Counted from the stretch's first letter, positions 15,953 to 25,030 are shown. The stretch: 42,515 bases of DNA from an uncultured Collinsella sp. (GCA_902491055.1 CABUGI010000007.1:1-42515); one strand, 5' to 3'. The notes: generated from the sequence alone by a model not told the origin. Made by a program: numbers and translations.

Positions 15953-17094
15953 GTGGTAAAGGCACTCAAAATCGAGATATTCCTGCTATGCATGATTATT
16001 CTTATCGGACTTGCCGTACGAAGCCGTCGCTCCCTGTTCTCGAGCACCCAGCAGCTTTTGTTTAGCATGCTGGGCTACACGTCTGCTGCCTACATTTTCT
16101 TCGATATGATCTGGACGCTCTCGGACGGCGTGAGCACTCCTGTAGGCATCACGGCCAACTGGATTTCCAACGCGGTTTCGTTTTCGCTGTTCGCCATCGC
16201 GTGCCTCATTTGGTTTTTCTATTCCGAGACGATGCAGGGCTCACGGCTCCTGACCACGCCCTATAGGGTGGTACTTTTAACGTTGCCAACCGCATTGGTG
16301 GTCGTTCTGGCATTTACCAGCTACTGGACGCACGCTATGTTCTATATCGATGCGCGGGGCGTATATCGTCGCGGAGCGCTTTATATGATTCAGCCTATCG
16401 TTAGCTACTGCTACGTCATATATACGTCCTTGCATGCCTTTATTCAGGCTCGAAAAGTCGAAAGCCTGCAAAAGAAGGCCATTTATCGCACCCTCGCCTT
16501 TTTGCGGTTCCCGCTCTGGTGGGCGGTACCTTTCAGATCGTATACTCGGTGCCTGGCCTTTGTGTCGGCATAATGATTAGCATGTTGCTGCTCTATATCA
16601 TCTGCCAGGAGCAACTGATCTCGACTGACCCGTTGACTGGACTCAACAACCGCAACCGTTTTGAGACCTATATGCTGTCGCTCTTTTCAAATGTGGATCA
16701 GGCCGAAGATGTATATCTGCTTATGATGGACGCTGACGGCTTTAAGCAGATTAACGATCGCTATGGACATGTGGAGGGCGACCATGCTCTTCAGGTAATA
16801 TCCGCTGCGCTCAAAGAGGTCTGCTCGGCGTCTGGTGGCTTTATCGCGCGTTATGGTGGCGATGAGTTCGTGGTGCTCCAAAAGGCAGCGGCGGAACAGG
16901 ATATCATGCATCTGTGCGCGACAATCAACGACGAGCTCGCGCATGCCGAGGTGCCGTATGCATTGCGGATGTCCATCGGTTGCGCGCGGGTCGGCGATAG
17001 TGTTGATACCTGGCAAGACTTACTTCGCGCTGCCGATGCGGAGCTCTACCGCGTCAAGGCCGAGAAAAAGAAAGCCGGCATCCAGATACGCTAG
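15953..17094 (+). pseudogene. Membrane-bound GGDEF diguanylate cyclase, split by a one-base frameshift
   Basis: Start is GTG 15953 behind AAGGGAGGG. The first frame gives about six membrane segments and then runs out of frame after TLA, ending at 16573. The second frame, usable from about 16500, continues the last membrane segments and a full GGDEF domain to 17094. The join is at the run of five T at 16499-16503; adding one base restores a continuous protein of about 381 residues (TLAFFAVPALVGGTF). The catalytic loop RYGGDEF and the DPLTGLNNR motif are intact; no RxxD inhibitory site precedes GGDEF. The role would be c-di-GMP synthesis at the membrane. It may be a true lesion, a phase-variable tract or a sequencing error. 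Confidence 0.8.
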
Positions 17095-17103
17095 GAAAAG
17101 GGT

Positions 17104-17119
17104 CGCACGCTTGCGTGCG
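17104..17119 (+). terminator. Hairpin downstream of the GGDEF gene
   Basis: CGCACG-CTTG-CGTGCG is a perfect 6-bp stem with a four-base loop, starting 10 bp after the GGDEF stop. An outer GGG/CCC could extend it. There is no T-run, so termination would be weak or factor-assisted. Confidence 0.4.
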
Positions 17120-17193
17120 TGGCGGCCCTCAGCTCATCGATGTATTCCATTAAGCTAAAGTGTGCAAACGCCCTCCCTAAAAAGGTGAGCTCG

Positions 17194-18129
17194 CTAGGCT
17201 TTTTTGGGTTTGTTGACGATGATGATGCCGCCGCAGACCAACAACAGGGCAACGATGACGGTAACGGGGCTCGTGCCAGCGCCCTCGCCGAGCAGCAGTG
17301 CGCTCAACAGCACGCCAAAGACCGGGTTCATAAAGCCAAAGACCGAGACGCGGCTGACGGGGTTGACAGCAAGCAGGCGCGACCACAGCGAGTAGGCGAC
17401 CGCGGAGATAAGCGCCATGTAGATGATGAGCGCGATGGCGGGGGCAATCGCCGTGGGGGAGAGCGCGCCACCTATCAAAAAGCCGATGGCGGTGAGGACC
17501 AGGCCGCCGACCAAGAACTGCCACCCGGCAAGCAAGACGCCGTCGTGCTCGCGCGAGAAGATGCCGATCAGACAGGTCGAAAGGGCACCCGCGACGGTGG
17601 AGGCCAGGATAAAGCCCTCGCCGTCGAGCGTAAAGCCAAAGGTGCCGTCCGCGCCCGAAAGGTTGACGAGCGCGACACCGGCAAAGCCCAGTACGCAGCC
17701 GAGCACTTTGGCCGCATCGAGCTTTTCGGTGCGAAACGCCAGGGCGGCAAAGAGGATGGCTAGGAAGTTGGCGCTGGCCTCGATGATGGAGCTCGACATG
17801 GCGCTGGCGCGCGAGAGGCCCAGATAGAAAAAGAAGTACTGACCGATGGTCTGAAAGAGCGACAAGATAAAGATGGGCTTGATGTCGCGCGCTTGCGGAA
17901 CGAGCGGACGGCGCTGGGCCACACTCATGCCAACAATGACCAGCATGCCGGCAAGGGTGAAGCGCAGACCCGCGAAGAGCAGCTGCGAGGCGCTATCGTG
18001 CGCCGGGATACCAAAGAGCGCGTAGCCGATCTTGATGCAGGGAAAGGCCGATCCCCAGAGTGCACAGCAAACAAGACAGCCCAGGATGAGTCCGGGCAGG
18101 GTGGCGAGATACGGCTTGCGGCTTTCCAT
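17194..18129 (-). CDS. EamA/DMT-family transporter
   Basis: A 311-residue protein with ten hydrophobic segments in two homologous EamA halves. The N-terminal half has CALWGSAFPCIKIGYAL and RFTLAGMLVI; the second half has a short Glu-containing turn and PVFGVLLSALLLGE (about 270-283), the classic second-half EamA motif. ATG 18129 follows AGGAAGG. The family exports small metabolites or amino acids; substrate unknown. A strong terminator for purL (18163-18191) ends only about 34 bp upstream, leaving almost no room for a separate promoter. Confidence 0.87.
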   Translation of the reverse strand: MESRKPYLATLPGLILGCLVCCALWGSAFPCIKIGYALFGIPAHDSASQLLFAGLRFTLAGMLVIVGMSVAQRRPLVPQARDIKPIFILSLFQTIGQYFFFYLGLSRASAMSSSIIEASANFLAILFAALAFRTEKLDAAKVLGCVLGFAGVALVNLSGADGTFGFTLDGEGFILASTVAGALSTCLIGIFSREHDGVLLAGWQFLVGGLVLTAIGFLIGGALSPTAIAPAIALIIYMALISAVAYSLWSRLLAVNPVSRVSVFGFMNPVFGVLLSALLLGEGAGTSPVTVIVALLLVCGGIIIVNKPKKA

Positions 18130-18162
18130 GATGTCCTTCCTATATGTGCGAAGCAAAAAAGA

Positions 18163-18191
18163 ACCCGCCACCGGGAGTGCCGGTGGCGGGT
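18163..18191 (-). terminator. Intrinsic terminator of purL
   Basis: ACCCGCCACCGG (18163-18174) and CCGGTGGCGGGT (18180-18191) form a perfect 12-bp stem with a five-base loop. On the minus strand it is followed by TTCTTTTTTGC. It sits 38 bp after the purL stop and just before the EamA gene start. Confidence 0.92.
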
Positions 18192-18228
18192 GATGTTACC
18201 CGAGGGGATTGTACCCGATGGGATAGCT

Positions 18229-21200
18229 TTAAGCGAAGTAGGCTACGCCGCTCTCAAAGATCGGCATGAACTTGTCGCCGGGGACATGCTCGGGCACGTT
18301 GCGGTACAGGTTGTCGCCGCGACGCTCGGCATGGCCCATCTTGCCCAGGACGCGGCCGTCGGGGCTCGTGATGCCCTCGATGGCGAGTGCGGAGCCGTTG
18401 GGGTTGACGGAAAGATCCATGCTGGGCTTGCCGTTCTCGCCCACGTACTGCGTGGCGACCTGGCCGTTGGCGATCAGCTGGGCGAGCACTTCGTCATTGG
18501 CGACAAAGCGGCCCTCGCCGTGGCTGATGGCGACGGTGTAGGGGTCGTCCAGGCTGCACTGCGACAGCCACGGGGACAGGTTGGACGAGATGCGGGTGCG
18601 CACCAGACGGCTCTGGTGGCGACCGATGGTGTTGAACGTCAACGTGGGCGCATCGGGCGTGGCGTCGACGATGTCACCGTAGGGCACCAGGCCGAGCTTG
18701 ACCAGAGCCTGGAAGCCGTTGCAGATGCCCAACATCAGGCCGTCGCGGGCCTTGAGCAGGTCGCGGACTGCCTCGGTGACCTCGGGAGCGCGGAAGAACG
18801 CCGTGATGAACTTGGCGGAGCCGTCGGGCTCGTCGCCGCCCGAGAAGCCGCCGGGGATCATGACAATCTGGCTTGCACGGATGCGGCGGGCAAGCTCGTG
18901 GGTGCTCTCGGCGACGGCCTCGGGCGTGAGGTTGTTGATCACGAAGGTGTCGGCCTCGGCACCGGCTGCGCGGAAGGCGCGGGCGCTGTCGTACTCGCAG
19001 TTGTTGCCGGGGAACACGGGGATGATCACGCGCGAGCGGGCGATCTTGGCGCCGCCGTACACGTGGATATCCTTGGCGCGGAAGTCGATGGTCTCGACCT
19101 CGGGGGTCTCGCCGGCGCTGCGGTAGGCGAAGACGCCCTCGATGCCGCTCTCCCAGGCCTCCTGGAGCTCGGCGAGCTCGATGACCTCGGAGCCGGTGTC
19201 GATGACATAACCCTCGACGGTGGTGCCCAGGGGCTCGACGACAACGCCGTCGGCGACCTCGGGCAGCTCGGCGTCATCGGCGAGCTCGACGATAAAGCTA
19301 CCGTAGAGCGGGGTGAAAAGGCTCTCCACGTCCACATCCTCGGCAAGCTCGATACCGATCTGGTTGCCGACGCACATTTTAAAGAGGCTCTCGGCGCCGC
19401 AGCCGTAGCCGGGCGTGGAGATGGCCAGGGCGTTGCCGTTGGCGGTGAGCGCCTCGACGGCGTCAAACGCGGCGAGCAGCTGCTGGGCGTCGGGGCGGTA
19501 ATCCTCGCCGTAGGTGGCGGGGGCGATGCGGACGACGCGGTGCGTCAGACCCTTGAACTCAGGGGAGACGGCGCGCGCCGCCTTGCCCACGGCGACAGCG
19601 AAGCTGATCAGGGTCGGCGGAACGTTGAGCTCGCCGGCCTCGTCCTCAAACGAGCCGCTCATGGAGTCCTTGCCGCCGATGGCGCCGGCACCCAGGTCGA
19701 CCTGGGCCATAAGGGCGCCTAGGACGGCTGCCATGGGCTTGCCCCAACGCTCGGCCTCGGTGCGCAGGCGCTCGAAGTACTCCTGGAAGGAGAGGTAGGC
19801 GCGCTTGTGCTCAAAGCCGGCGGCTACGAGCTTGGCGATGGATTCGACCACGGACAGGTAGGCGCCAGCAAACTGGTCGGCTTCCATCAGGTAGGGGTTG
19901 AAGCCCCATGCCATGGCGCTTGCCGTGGTGGTCTCGCCGTCCACGGGGAACTTGGCGACCATGGCTGAGCTCGGGGTGAGCTGCGTCTTGCCGCCAAAAG
20001 GCATGAGCACGGTTGCGGCACCGATGGTGGAGTCAAAGCGCTCGGAAAGGCCCTTGTTGGAGGCAACATTGAGGTCGGTGACAAGCGAGGTCATGCGCTC
20101 GGCAAGCGTGGTGCCGGCCCAGCTGGGCTGCCACACGCTGCGGGCGCACACGTGGGCGACTTGATGCTTGGGCGCGCCGTTGGAGTTGAGGAACTCGCGG
20201 GACAGATCGACGATAGCGACGCCGTTCCAGGCCATGCGCATGCGCGGCTCGGCGGTAACCTCGGCGATAACGGTTGCCTCCAGGTTCTCCTCGGCGGCGT
20301 AGCCCATGAACTCCTCGACGTCACCGTCGGCGACGGCGCAGGCCATGCGCTCCTGGGATTCAGAGATGGCGAGCTCGGTGCCGTCAAGACCGTCGTACTT
20401 CTTGGTCACGGTATCAAGGTCGACATACAGGCCGTCGGCAAGCTCGCCTACGGCGACCGAGACGCCGCCTGCGCCAAAGTCGTTGCAGCGCTTGATCAGA
20501 CGGCAGGCATCGCCGCGGCGGAACAGACGCTGCAGCTTGCGCTCGACCGGGGCGTTGCCCTTCTGGACCTCGGCGCCCGAGGTCTCGATGGACTCGGTGT
20601 TCTGGGTCTTGGAGGAGCCGGTGGCACCGCCGATGCCGTCACGGCCGGTGCGGCCGCCCAACAGGATGATCTTGTCGGTGGGGGCGGGGCACTCGCGACG
20701 CACGTGGTTTGCCGGGGTAGCGCCCACGACGGCGCCAACCTCCATGCGCTTGGCGACGTAGCCGGGGTGATAGAGTTCGTTGACCTGACCGGTGGCAAGG
20801 CCGATCTGGTTGCCGTAGCTGGAGTAGCCGGCGGCAGCAGTGGTCACGAGCTTGCGCTGCGGCAGCTTGCCCTCGAGCGTCTCGGAGACCGGGACGGTGG
20901 GGTCGCCGGCGCCGGTGACGCGCATGGCCTGGTACACGTAGCTGCGGCCCGAGAGCGGGTCGCGGATGGCGCCGCCCACGCAGGTGGCGGCACCGCCGAA
21001 GGGCTCGATCTCGGTCGGGTGGTTGTGGGTCTCGTTCTTAAACAGGAACAGCCAGTCCTGGTCCTCGCCGTCGACATCGACCTTCACCTTGACGGTGCAG
21101 GCGTTGATCTCCTCGGACTCGTCGACATCGGTCATGACGCCGGTCTTCTTAAGGTATTTAGCGCCGATGGTGCCCATGTCCATGAGGCAGACGGGCTTGG

Positions 21201-21975
21201 CGTCGCGGCCGAGTTCGTGGCGCATCTCCATGTAGCGGTCGAAGGCCTGCTGCACCACGGCGTCGTCGATCGTCACGTCATCCAGGACGGTGCCGAAGGT
21301 GGTGTGGCGGCAGTGGTCGGACCAATAGGTGTCGATCACGCGGATCTCGGTGATGGTGGGGTCGCGATCCTCATCGCGGAAGTACTGCTGGCAGAAGGCG
21401 ATGTCCGCCTCGTCCATGGCAAGGCCGCGCTCGGAAATAAAGGCGGCAAGGCCGGCCTCGTCGAGCTCGCGGAAACCGTCGAGTACCTCGACGGGCTGGG
21501 GCTCGGGGGTCTCCATGTACAGCGTCTCGGGCAGGTCGAGCGAGGCGATGCGCGCCTCGACGGGGTTCACCACGTAGTGCTTGATGGCATCGATGGCGGC
21601 CTCGTCCAGAGCGCCCGAGATCATATAGACCTTGGCGGAGCGCACGGCGGGGCGCTCGCCCTGGCTGATGAGCTGCACGCACTCGCTGGCGGAGTCGGCG
21701 CGCTGGTCAAACTGGCCAGGCAGGAATTCGACGGCAAAGACGGCGCCATCGCTTGCGGGGAGCTCGTCGTAGGTCACATCGACCTGGGGCTCGCTAAAGA
21801 CGGTCGGCACGCAGGAGCGGAAAAGCTCCTCGTCGATGCCCTCGACGTCGTAGCGGTTGATGATCCTCAGGGCCTCGATGCCCTTGATGCCGAGAATCTC
21901 GGTCAGCTCGCCCTTGAGCTGCTGAGCCTCGACGTCGAACCCGGGTTTCTTCTCCACGTAGATACGAGAGACCAT
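18229..21975 (-). CDS. purL: Phosphoribosylformylglycinamidine synthase, single-chain (PurL)
   Basis: A 1248-residue single-chain enzyme of purine synthesis: FGAR + ATP + glutamine to FGAM. An N-terminal PurS-like region (about 1-160) precedes the synthase half with DTYWSDHCRHTTF (about 222-234), KNETHNHPTEIEPFGGAAT and two AIR-synthase-type repeats. The C-terminal glutaminase begins near 985 (FPGNNCEYDSARAF) and its nucleophile Cys lies in LGICNGFQAL (about 1080). The layout matches the Clostridia-type large PurL rather than the small PurLQS set. ATG 21975 follows AGGAAGGCAGGAAC. It has its own terminator and stands alone, not in a pur operon here. Confidence 0.95.
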   Translation of the reverse strand: MVSRIYVEKKPGFDVEAQQLKGELTEILGIKGIEALRIINRYDVEGIDEELFRSCVPTVFSEPQVDVTYDELPASDGAVFAVEFLPGQFDQRADSASECVQLISQGERPAVRSAKVYMISGALDEAAIDAIKHYVVNPVEARIASLDLPETLYMETPEPQPVEVLDGFRELDEAGLAAFISERGLAMDEADIAFCQQYFRDEDRDPTITEIRVIDTYWSDHCRHTTFGTVLDDVTIDDAVVQQAFDRYMEMRHELGRDAKPVCLMDMGTIGAKYLKKTGVMTDVDESEEINACTVKVKVDVDGEDQDWLFLFKNETHNHPTEIEPFGGAATCVGGAIRDPLSGRSYVYQAMRVTGAGDPTVPVSETLEGKLPQRKLVTTAAAGYSSYGNQIGLATGQVNELYHPGYVAKRMEVGAVVGATPANHVRRECPAPTDKIILLGGRTGRDGIGGATGSSKTQNTESIETSGAEVQKGNAPVERKLQRLFRRGDACRLIKRCNDFGAGGVSVAVGELADGLYVDLDTVTKKYDGLDGTELAISESQERMACAVADGDVEEFMGYAAEENLEATVIAEVTAEPRMRMAWNGVAIVDLSREFLNSNGAPKHQVAHVCARSVWQPSWAGTTLAERMTSLVTDLNVASNKGLSERFDSTIGAATVLMPFGGKTQLTPSSAMVAKFPVDGETTTASAMAWGFNPYLMEADQFAGAYLSVVESIAKLVAAGFEHKRAYLSFQEYFERLRTEAERWGKPMAAVLGALMAQVDLGAGAIGGKDSMSGSFEDEAGELNVPPTLISFAVAVGKAARAVSPEFKGLTHRVVRIAPATYGEDYRPDAQQLLAAFDAVEALTANGNALAISTPGYGCGAESLFKMCVGNQIGIELAEDVDVESLFTPLYGSFIVELADDAELPEVADGVVVEPLGTTVEGYVIDTGSEVIELAELQEAWESGIEGVFAYRSAGETPEVETIDFRAKDIHVYGGAKIARSRVIIPVFPGNNCEYDSARAFRAAGAEADTFVINNLTPEAVAESTHELARRIRASQIVMIPGGFSGGDEPDGSAKFITAFFRAPEVTEAVRDLLKARDGLMLGICNGFQALVKLGLVPYGDIVDATPDAPTLTFNTIGRHQSRLVRTRISSNLSPWLSQCSLDDPYTVAISHGEGRFVANDEVLAQLIANGQVATQYVGENGKPSMDLSVNPNGSALAIEGITSPDGRVLGKMGHAERRGDNLYRNVPEHVPGDKFMPIFESGVAYFA

Positions 21976-22084
21976 TGGTTCCTGCCTTCCTGATCGGTTG
22001 GGCGTACGGTACGGTATGCGGCAGCGGTCGGTTTACGGGGCAAGCCTCGCGGTCGCCTTGAGCCACATGTTTGTAAACCTCACT

Positions 22085-22090
22085 ATGATA
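22085..22090 (-). promoter_or_regulatory. Possible -10 element for purL
   Basis: TATCAT reads on the minus strand about 110 bp upstream of the purL start, giving a long leader. The leader contains the repeated GTACG-GTACG-GTATG at about 22010-22019 and a TTTACAAACATG stretch. The -35 region is poor; the call is tentative. Confidence 0.3.
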
Positions 22091-22123
22091 CGACAGCTCG
22101 CGGCGCGGTGAGGACGGCGAGGG

Positions 22124-22132
22124 TGCTACAGT
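22124..22132 (+). promoter_or_regulatory. Possible extended -10 promoter for the antiporter gene
   Basis: TGCTACAGT (TG-n-TACAGT) lies 28 bp upstream of the antiporter ATG and 8 bp before its leader. No good -35 is visible, which extended -10 promoters tolerate. Confidence 0.35.
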
Positions 22133-22159
22133 GGGGCTCAAACAAGAGAAAGGCATCAC

Positions 22160-23722
22160 ATGGCATTCGTTTCGCTCGCCATCATCGCACTCGTGGCCTT
22201 TGCGAGTCCTTTTATCGCCTCGGCGATTCCCGGAAAACCCGTTCCCGAGACAGTCTTTTTGCTCGTGCTCGGCGCGGTGCTGGGACCCCATATGCTCGGC
22301 GTTATCCATGTAGATGCCGAGGTCTCGCTTGTGTCCGAGCTCGGCCTGGCCTTTTTGTTCCTGCTTGCCGGCTTTGAGATCGACCCCAAGAGCATCACGG
22401 GCGTCGAGGGGCGCTACGGCTTGGCGACGTGGGTCGTCACGTTTGGTATCGCCTGGCTTGCCGTGCGCTTTACCCCGTGGTTCTCGGTCAGCCATTTCGA
22501 CGGTATCGCCGTGACGCTTGCCCTCACTTCTACGGCGCTCGGCACGCTCGTGCCCATCATGCGTGAGCGCTCGCTCACTGGCACGCGTGTGGGCGACTCG
22601 ATTCTCGCGTATGGCACCTGGGGCGAGCTCGGCCCTGTGCTCGCCATGTCGGTGCTGCTGTCTGCCCGCACTGGCATCCAAACGCTCGTAATCCTTGGCT
22701 TGTTTGCGGTGGTTTGCGTGTTGCTGGCCGTGGTCCCAAGCCGCTCCAAGCGCATCGGCAGCCGCTTCTTTGCGTTTGTCGAGGAGCGCGCCGATACCAC
22801 GTCGCAGACCTTCGTGCGCCTGACGGTGCTCATCCTGGTCACGCTCGTGGCGTTCTCGGCCGTCTTTGATCTCGACATCGTGTTGGGTTCTTTTGCTGCC
22901 GGCTTTGTCCTGCGCTATATCATCCCCGAGGGTAACCATACGCTCGAGACCAAGCTCGACGGCCTGGCCTACGGCTTTTTGATTCCAGTGTTCTTTACCG
23001 TATCGGGCGCAAAGATCGATCTGACGGCCGTGGCGTCGCGCCCGGGTTTGCTCGTGGGTTTTATCATGGCGTTGCTGATTATTCGTGCCGTGCCCATTCT
23101 TATTTCTATGAGCATTTGCCCTGCGACGCGCGATGTGTCGGCGTATGGTCGCATTACCGTGGCCCTGTACTGCACCACGGCGCTGCCGATCATCGTTGCC
23201 GTGACGAGCGTTGCCGTCAACGCGGGCGCGCTGTCGCAAGACATCGCGTCGGTTATGGTTGCCGCCGGCGCCATCACGGTGTTCTTGATGCCATTGCTCG
23301 CGCAGCTCTTCTACCGCGTGGTGGATGCCGCGCCGGTCGCCGCCGTGGCAGAAGTTGCCGAGCATCCATCCGATGCGCTCGACATCCTGCGCGCCCACCA
23401 CGACCTAGCGAGCTTGCTCGCACGCGAGCATGAGCTGCTGACCTCGCATGGCCATGGTCGCGTATTCGAGGGCCTGCCTACGCTCGACACGATTGCCGAG
23501 CGTCTTTCCGCCGAGGCGGCGAGCGGCCACATCGATGCTCGTATTGTGGACGCGGCACATCTTCTTGCCGATAAGACCTATGGAGACGAGGTCGACCTGT
23601 CCGAGCTGACTCCGCGTGAGCGCCGTCGCCTGGAGCGCGCCAAGCTCGCCGTGCGCGAATACCGCCGCCGCATGCTGGAGCTCTATGCAAGAGAAGAAGC
23701 CGAGGACGACGACGGCAAGTAG
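22160..23722 (+). CDS. CPA2-type cation:proton antiporter (KefB/NhaS-like)
   Basis: A 520-residue membrane protein with about twelve segments over residues 1-395 and a charged cytosolic tail. GAAAGG precedes ATG 22160. Family features: GKPVPETVFLLVLGAVLGPH (about 25-44), FLFLLAGFEID (about 66-76), the LTSTALGTLVPI segment and the half-membrane FDLDIVLGSFAAGFVL (about 238-253). It exchanges K+ or Na+ for protons. The tail (about 400-520) has no recognisable TrkA-N/RCK domain and ends in basic-acidic helices (ERRRLERAK, then EEAEDDDGK). Confidence 0.88.
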   Translation: MAFVSLAIIALVAFASPFIASAIPGKPVPETVFLLVLGAVLGPHMLGVIHVDAEVSLVSELGLAFLFLLAGFEIDPKSITGVEGRYGLATWVVTFGIAWLAVRFTPWFSVSHFDGIAVTLALTSTALGTLVPIMRERSLTGTRVGDSILAYGTWGELGPVLAMSVLLSARTGIQTLVILGLFAVVCVLLAVVPSRSKRIGSRFFAFVEERADTTSQTFVRLTVLILVTLVAFSAVFDLDIVLGSFAAGFVLRYIIPEGNHTLETKLDGLAYGFLIPVFFTVSGAKIDLTAVASRPGLLVGFIMALLIIRAVPILISMSICPATRDVSAYGRITVALYCTTALPIIVAVTSVAVNAGALSQDIASVMVAAGAITVFLMPLLAQLFYRVVDAAPVAAVAEVAEHPSDALDILRAHHDLASLLAREHELLTSHGHGRVFEGLPTLDTIAERLSAEAASGHIDARIVDAAHLLADKTYGDEVDLSELTPRERRRLERAKLAVREYRRRMLELYAREEAEDDDGK

Positions 23723-23769
23723 TCGATACTCTCTCGGGGAAGCCGCGTCCTGCTTTGAAGGCTCGGAAC

Positions 23770-23973
23770 GGGATGTGGTTTCCGAAACGGGGCCGTTGGG
23801 AAACTGTGTCCCGGAATGGGCGCTCAGAGTGGGATGCAGTTTCCGCGAGAGACCCGTTGCGGAAACGGTATCCCAGAATCGGCGTTCAAAACGGGGCGCA
23901 GTTTCCGCAAGGAGGTCCTGGGGAAAACCGTGCCCCGTTCTGATCCGAAATACTGGGACATAGTTTCCCTTTC
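23770..23973. repeat. Tandem array of about 62-bp palindromic repeats (three and a partial fourth copy)
   Basis: Units start at 23770, 23831, 23893 and 23955, 61-62 bp apart. Each has a left half like GGGATGCAGTTTCC and, about 25 bases on, a right half like GGAAACGGTATCCC, so every unit folds into a near-perfect stem-loop; the fourth copy is only the left half. Spacers between units also resemble one another (GGCGTTCAAAAC, GGCGCTCAGAGT). Copies differ at several positions yet keep pairing (GGGGC with GCCCC in unit 3), suggesting structure is maintained. The period is too irregular and the repeat too palindromic for CRISPR. Confidence 0.85.
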
Positions 23974-23983
23974 ATAACAAGAG

Positions 23984-24024
23984 AAAGCGCGCTCCCTGCG
24001 GTTGATGCAGACAGCGCGCCTTTT
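23984..24024. terminator. Bidirectional intrinsic terminator between antiporter and dehydrogenase genes
   Basis: An AGCGCGCT...AGCGCGC stem with an inner CTGC/GCAG pairing lies between the convergent genes. It is followed by CTTTTGCG on the plus strand and TTTCTCTTG on the minus strand, so it can serve both the antiporter and the dehydrogenase. Confidence 0.75.
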
Positions 24025-24066
24025 GCGTTGGGCCTCGTTGAGGTTCGAAGTCGTGGCTTGCGACCT

Positions 24067-24816
24067 TTAGGAACGGGCGGCTCCGTCGACGGGGAGCACG
24101 GCGCCCGTGACGTAGGCGGACATGTCGCTCGCGAGGAAAACAAAGGCGTTGGCGACATCCTCGGGCTCGCCCATGCGACCCAGCGGAATGGTGGCGATGA
24201 TGGGCTTGATGACCTCTTCAGGCAGGTTGGCGACCATGTCGGTTTTGGTTACACCGGGTGCTACGGCATTGACGCGAATGCCCATGGGGGCGAGCTCGCG
24301 CGAGAGCGACTGGACCATGCCGTTGACGGCAAACTTGGACGTTGGATAGCCGACGCCAGAGGGCTGGCCGTACTTGGCAACCATCGAGCTCGTGGTGGTG
24401 ATGGTGCCGCCGTGGCCGGCCTCGGTCATGATCTTGGCGGCAGCCTGGTGGCCATTAAAGACGGCGACGACGTTAAGGTCCATGACCTTTGCGAACTCCT
24501 CGGCCGTGTAGTCCAAGAGGGGTGAACGCTGGGAGATACCGGCATTGTTGACGACCGTGTCCAAGCCGCCCATGTCAGCTGCAGCCTGGGTAAAGGCCTC
24601 GGTCACGGCTTCGAGTGAGGTGAGGTCGCAGGAGCGGCCCCAGACCTTGGCGTCGGGATAGGCGGCTGTCAGCTTCTCAACGGCCGCATCGGCGGTCTCC
24701 TGACGCGAGCCAAAGACGGTGACGGCGGCGCCTTCCTCGATAAAACGGCAGGCGATGGCATAGCCGATACCGCGCGTGCCTCCGGTGATGATTGCTTTCT
24801 TGCCCTCGAGTAACAT
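24067..24816 (-). CDS. Short-chain dehydrogenase/reductase (FabG-like)
   Basis: A 249-residue classical SDR, ATG 24816 behind AGAGGAAA. NAD(P)-binding TGGTRGIG at 11-18, NNAG at 90-93, catalytic Ser 143/144, Tyr157 and Lys161 (YPTSK), and the C-terminal VTGAVLPVDGA. The set is complete, so the enzyme is probably active. Substrate cannot be decided: FabG-type 3-oxoacyl reductases, sugar-alcohol and hydroxysteroid dehydrogenases share these motifs. It is a single gene with its own terminator. Confidence 0.85.
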   Translation of the reverse strand: MLLEGKKAIITGGTRGIGYAIACRFIEEGAAVTVFGSRQETADAAVEKLTAAYPDAKVWGRSCDLTSLEAVTEAFTQAAADMGGLDTVVNNAGISQRSPLLDYTAEEFAKVMDLNVVAVFNGHQAAAKIMTEAGHGGTITTTSSMVAKYGQPSGVGYPTSKFAVNGMVQSLSRELAPMGIRVNAVAPGVTKTDMVANLPEEVIKPIIATIPLGRMGEPEDVANAFVFLASDMSAYVTGAVLPVDGAARS

Positions 24817-24968
24817 GGTATTTCCTCTCATCGCGGGCGGACATTCGCAGCACAGCGTAGCCGTAACCGGAATCGGCCGTGTTTGCATATCGGTGAACGG
24901 TAGCCCGCGTTACCGATGAGCGGCTCGCGCAAATGTGCTCTGCCGTTGTGCTTAGGGCAGGAGACAAA

Positions 24969-25000
24969 AGGGCTCCCGTCCCGCATCGGACGGGAGCCCT
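24969..25000 (-). terminator. Intrinsic terminator of the homoserine dehydrogenase gene
   Basis: AGGGCTCCCGTC (24969-24980) pairs perfectly with GACGGGAGCCCT (24989-25000) around an eight-base loop. On the minus strand it is followed by TTTGTCTCC. It starts 31 bp after the hom stop. Confidence 0.88.
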
Positions 25001-25030
25001 CAAAGCGTGTATTGCTAGGCGAGCGTTGAG

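Larger units (their letters stand above)
23723..24066. other. Convergent intergenic region (344 bp) filled by repeats and a terminator
   Basis: It lies between the plus-strand antiporter and minus-strand dehydrogenase genes. It holds the tandem palindrome array 23770-23973 and the bidirectional terminator 23984-24024. A frame of about 60 codons crosses the array but merely translates the repeats and has no ribosome site; I see no gene here. Confidence 0.8.

Noticed and set aside
15898..15990. tRNA-like pieces (TTCGAAT loop, TAGTGGTAAAGGC) before the GGDEF gene
   Set aside because: Wrong order and no acceptor stem or anticodon arm; the second piece overlaps the ribosome site and start codon.
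16519..17094. GGDEF domain as an independent gene starting at GTG 16519
   Set aside because: No ribosome site there and it begins inside a membrane segment that continues the upstream frame; a frameshift explains it better.
17893..21993. Two long plus-strand open frames (about 610 codons each) opposite EamA and purL
   Set aside because: Antisense shadows of high-GC coding DNA: no ribosome sites, Gly/Ala/Asp-rich low-complexity products, while the minus strand encodes clear PurL and EamA.
23755..23943. 62-codon frame across the palindrome array
   Set aside because: It only translates the tandem repeat and lacks a ribosome site.
23770..23973. CRISPR array
   Set aside because: Repeats are imperfect, about 62 bp and palindromic throughout, with no unique spacers and no cas genes.
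24067..24816. Hydroxysteroid dehydrogenase call for the SDR
   Set aside because: Only general SDR motifs are seen, and it does not resemble the Collinsella 7-beta enzyme that I know; substrate left open.
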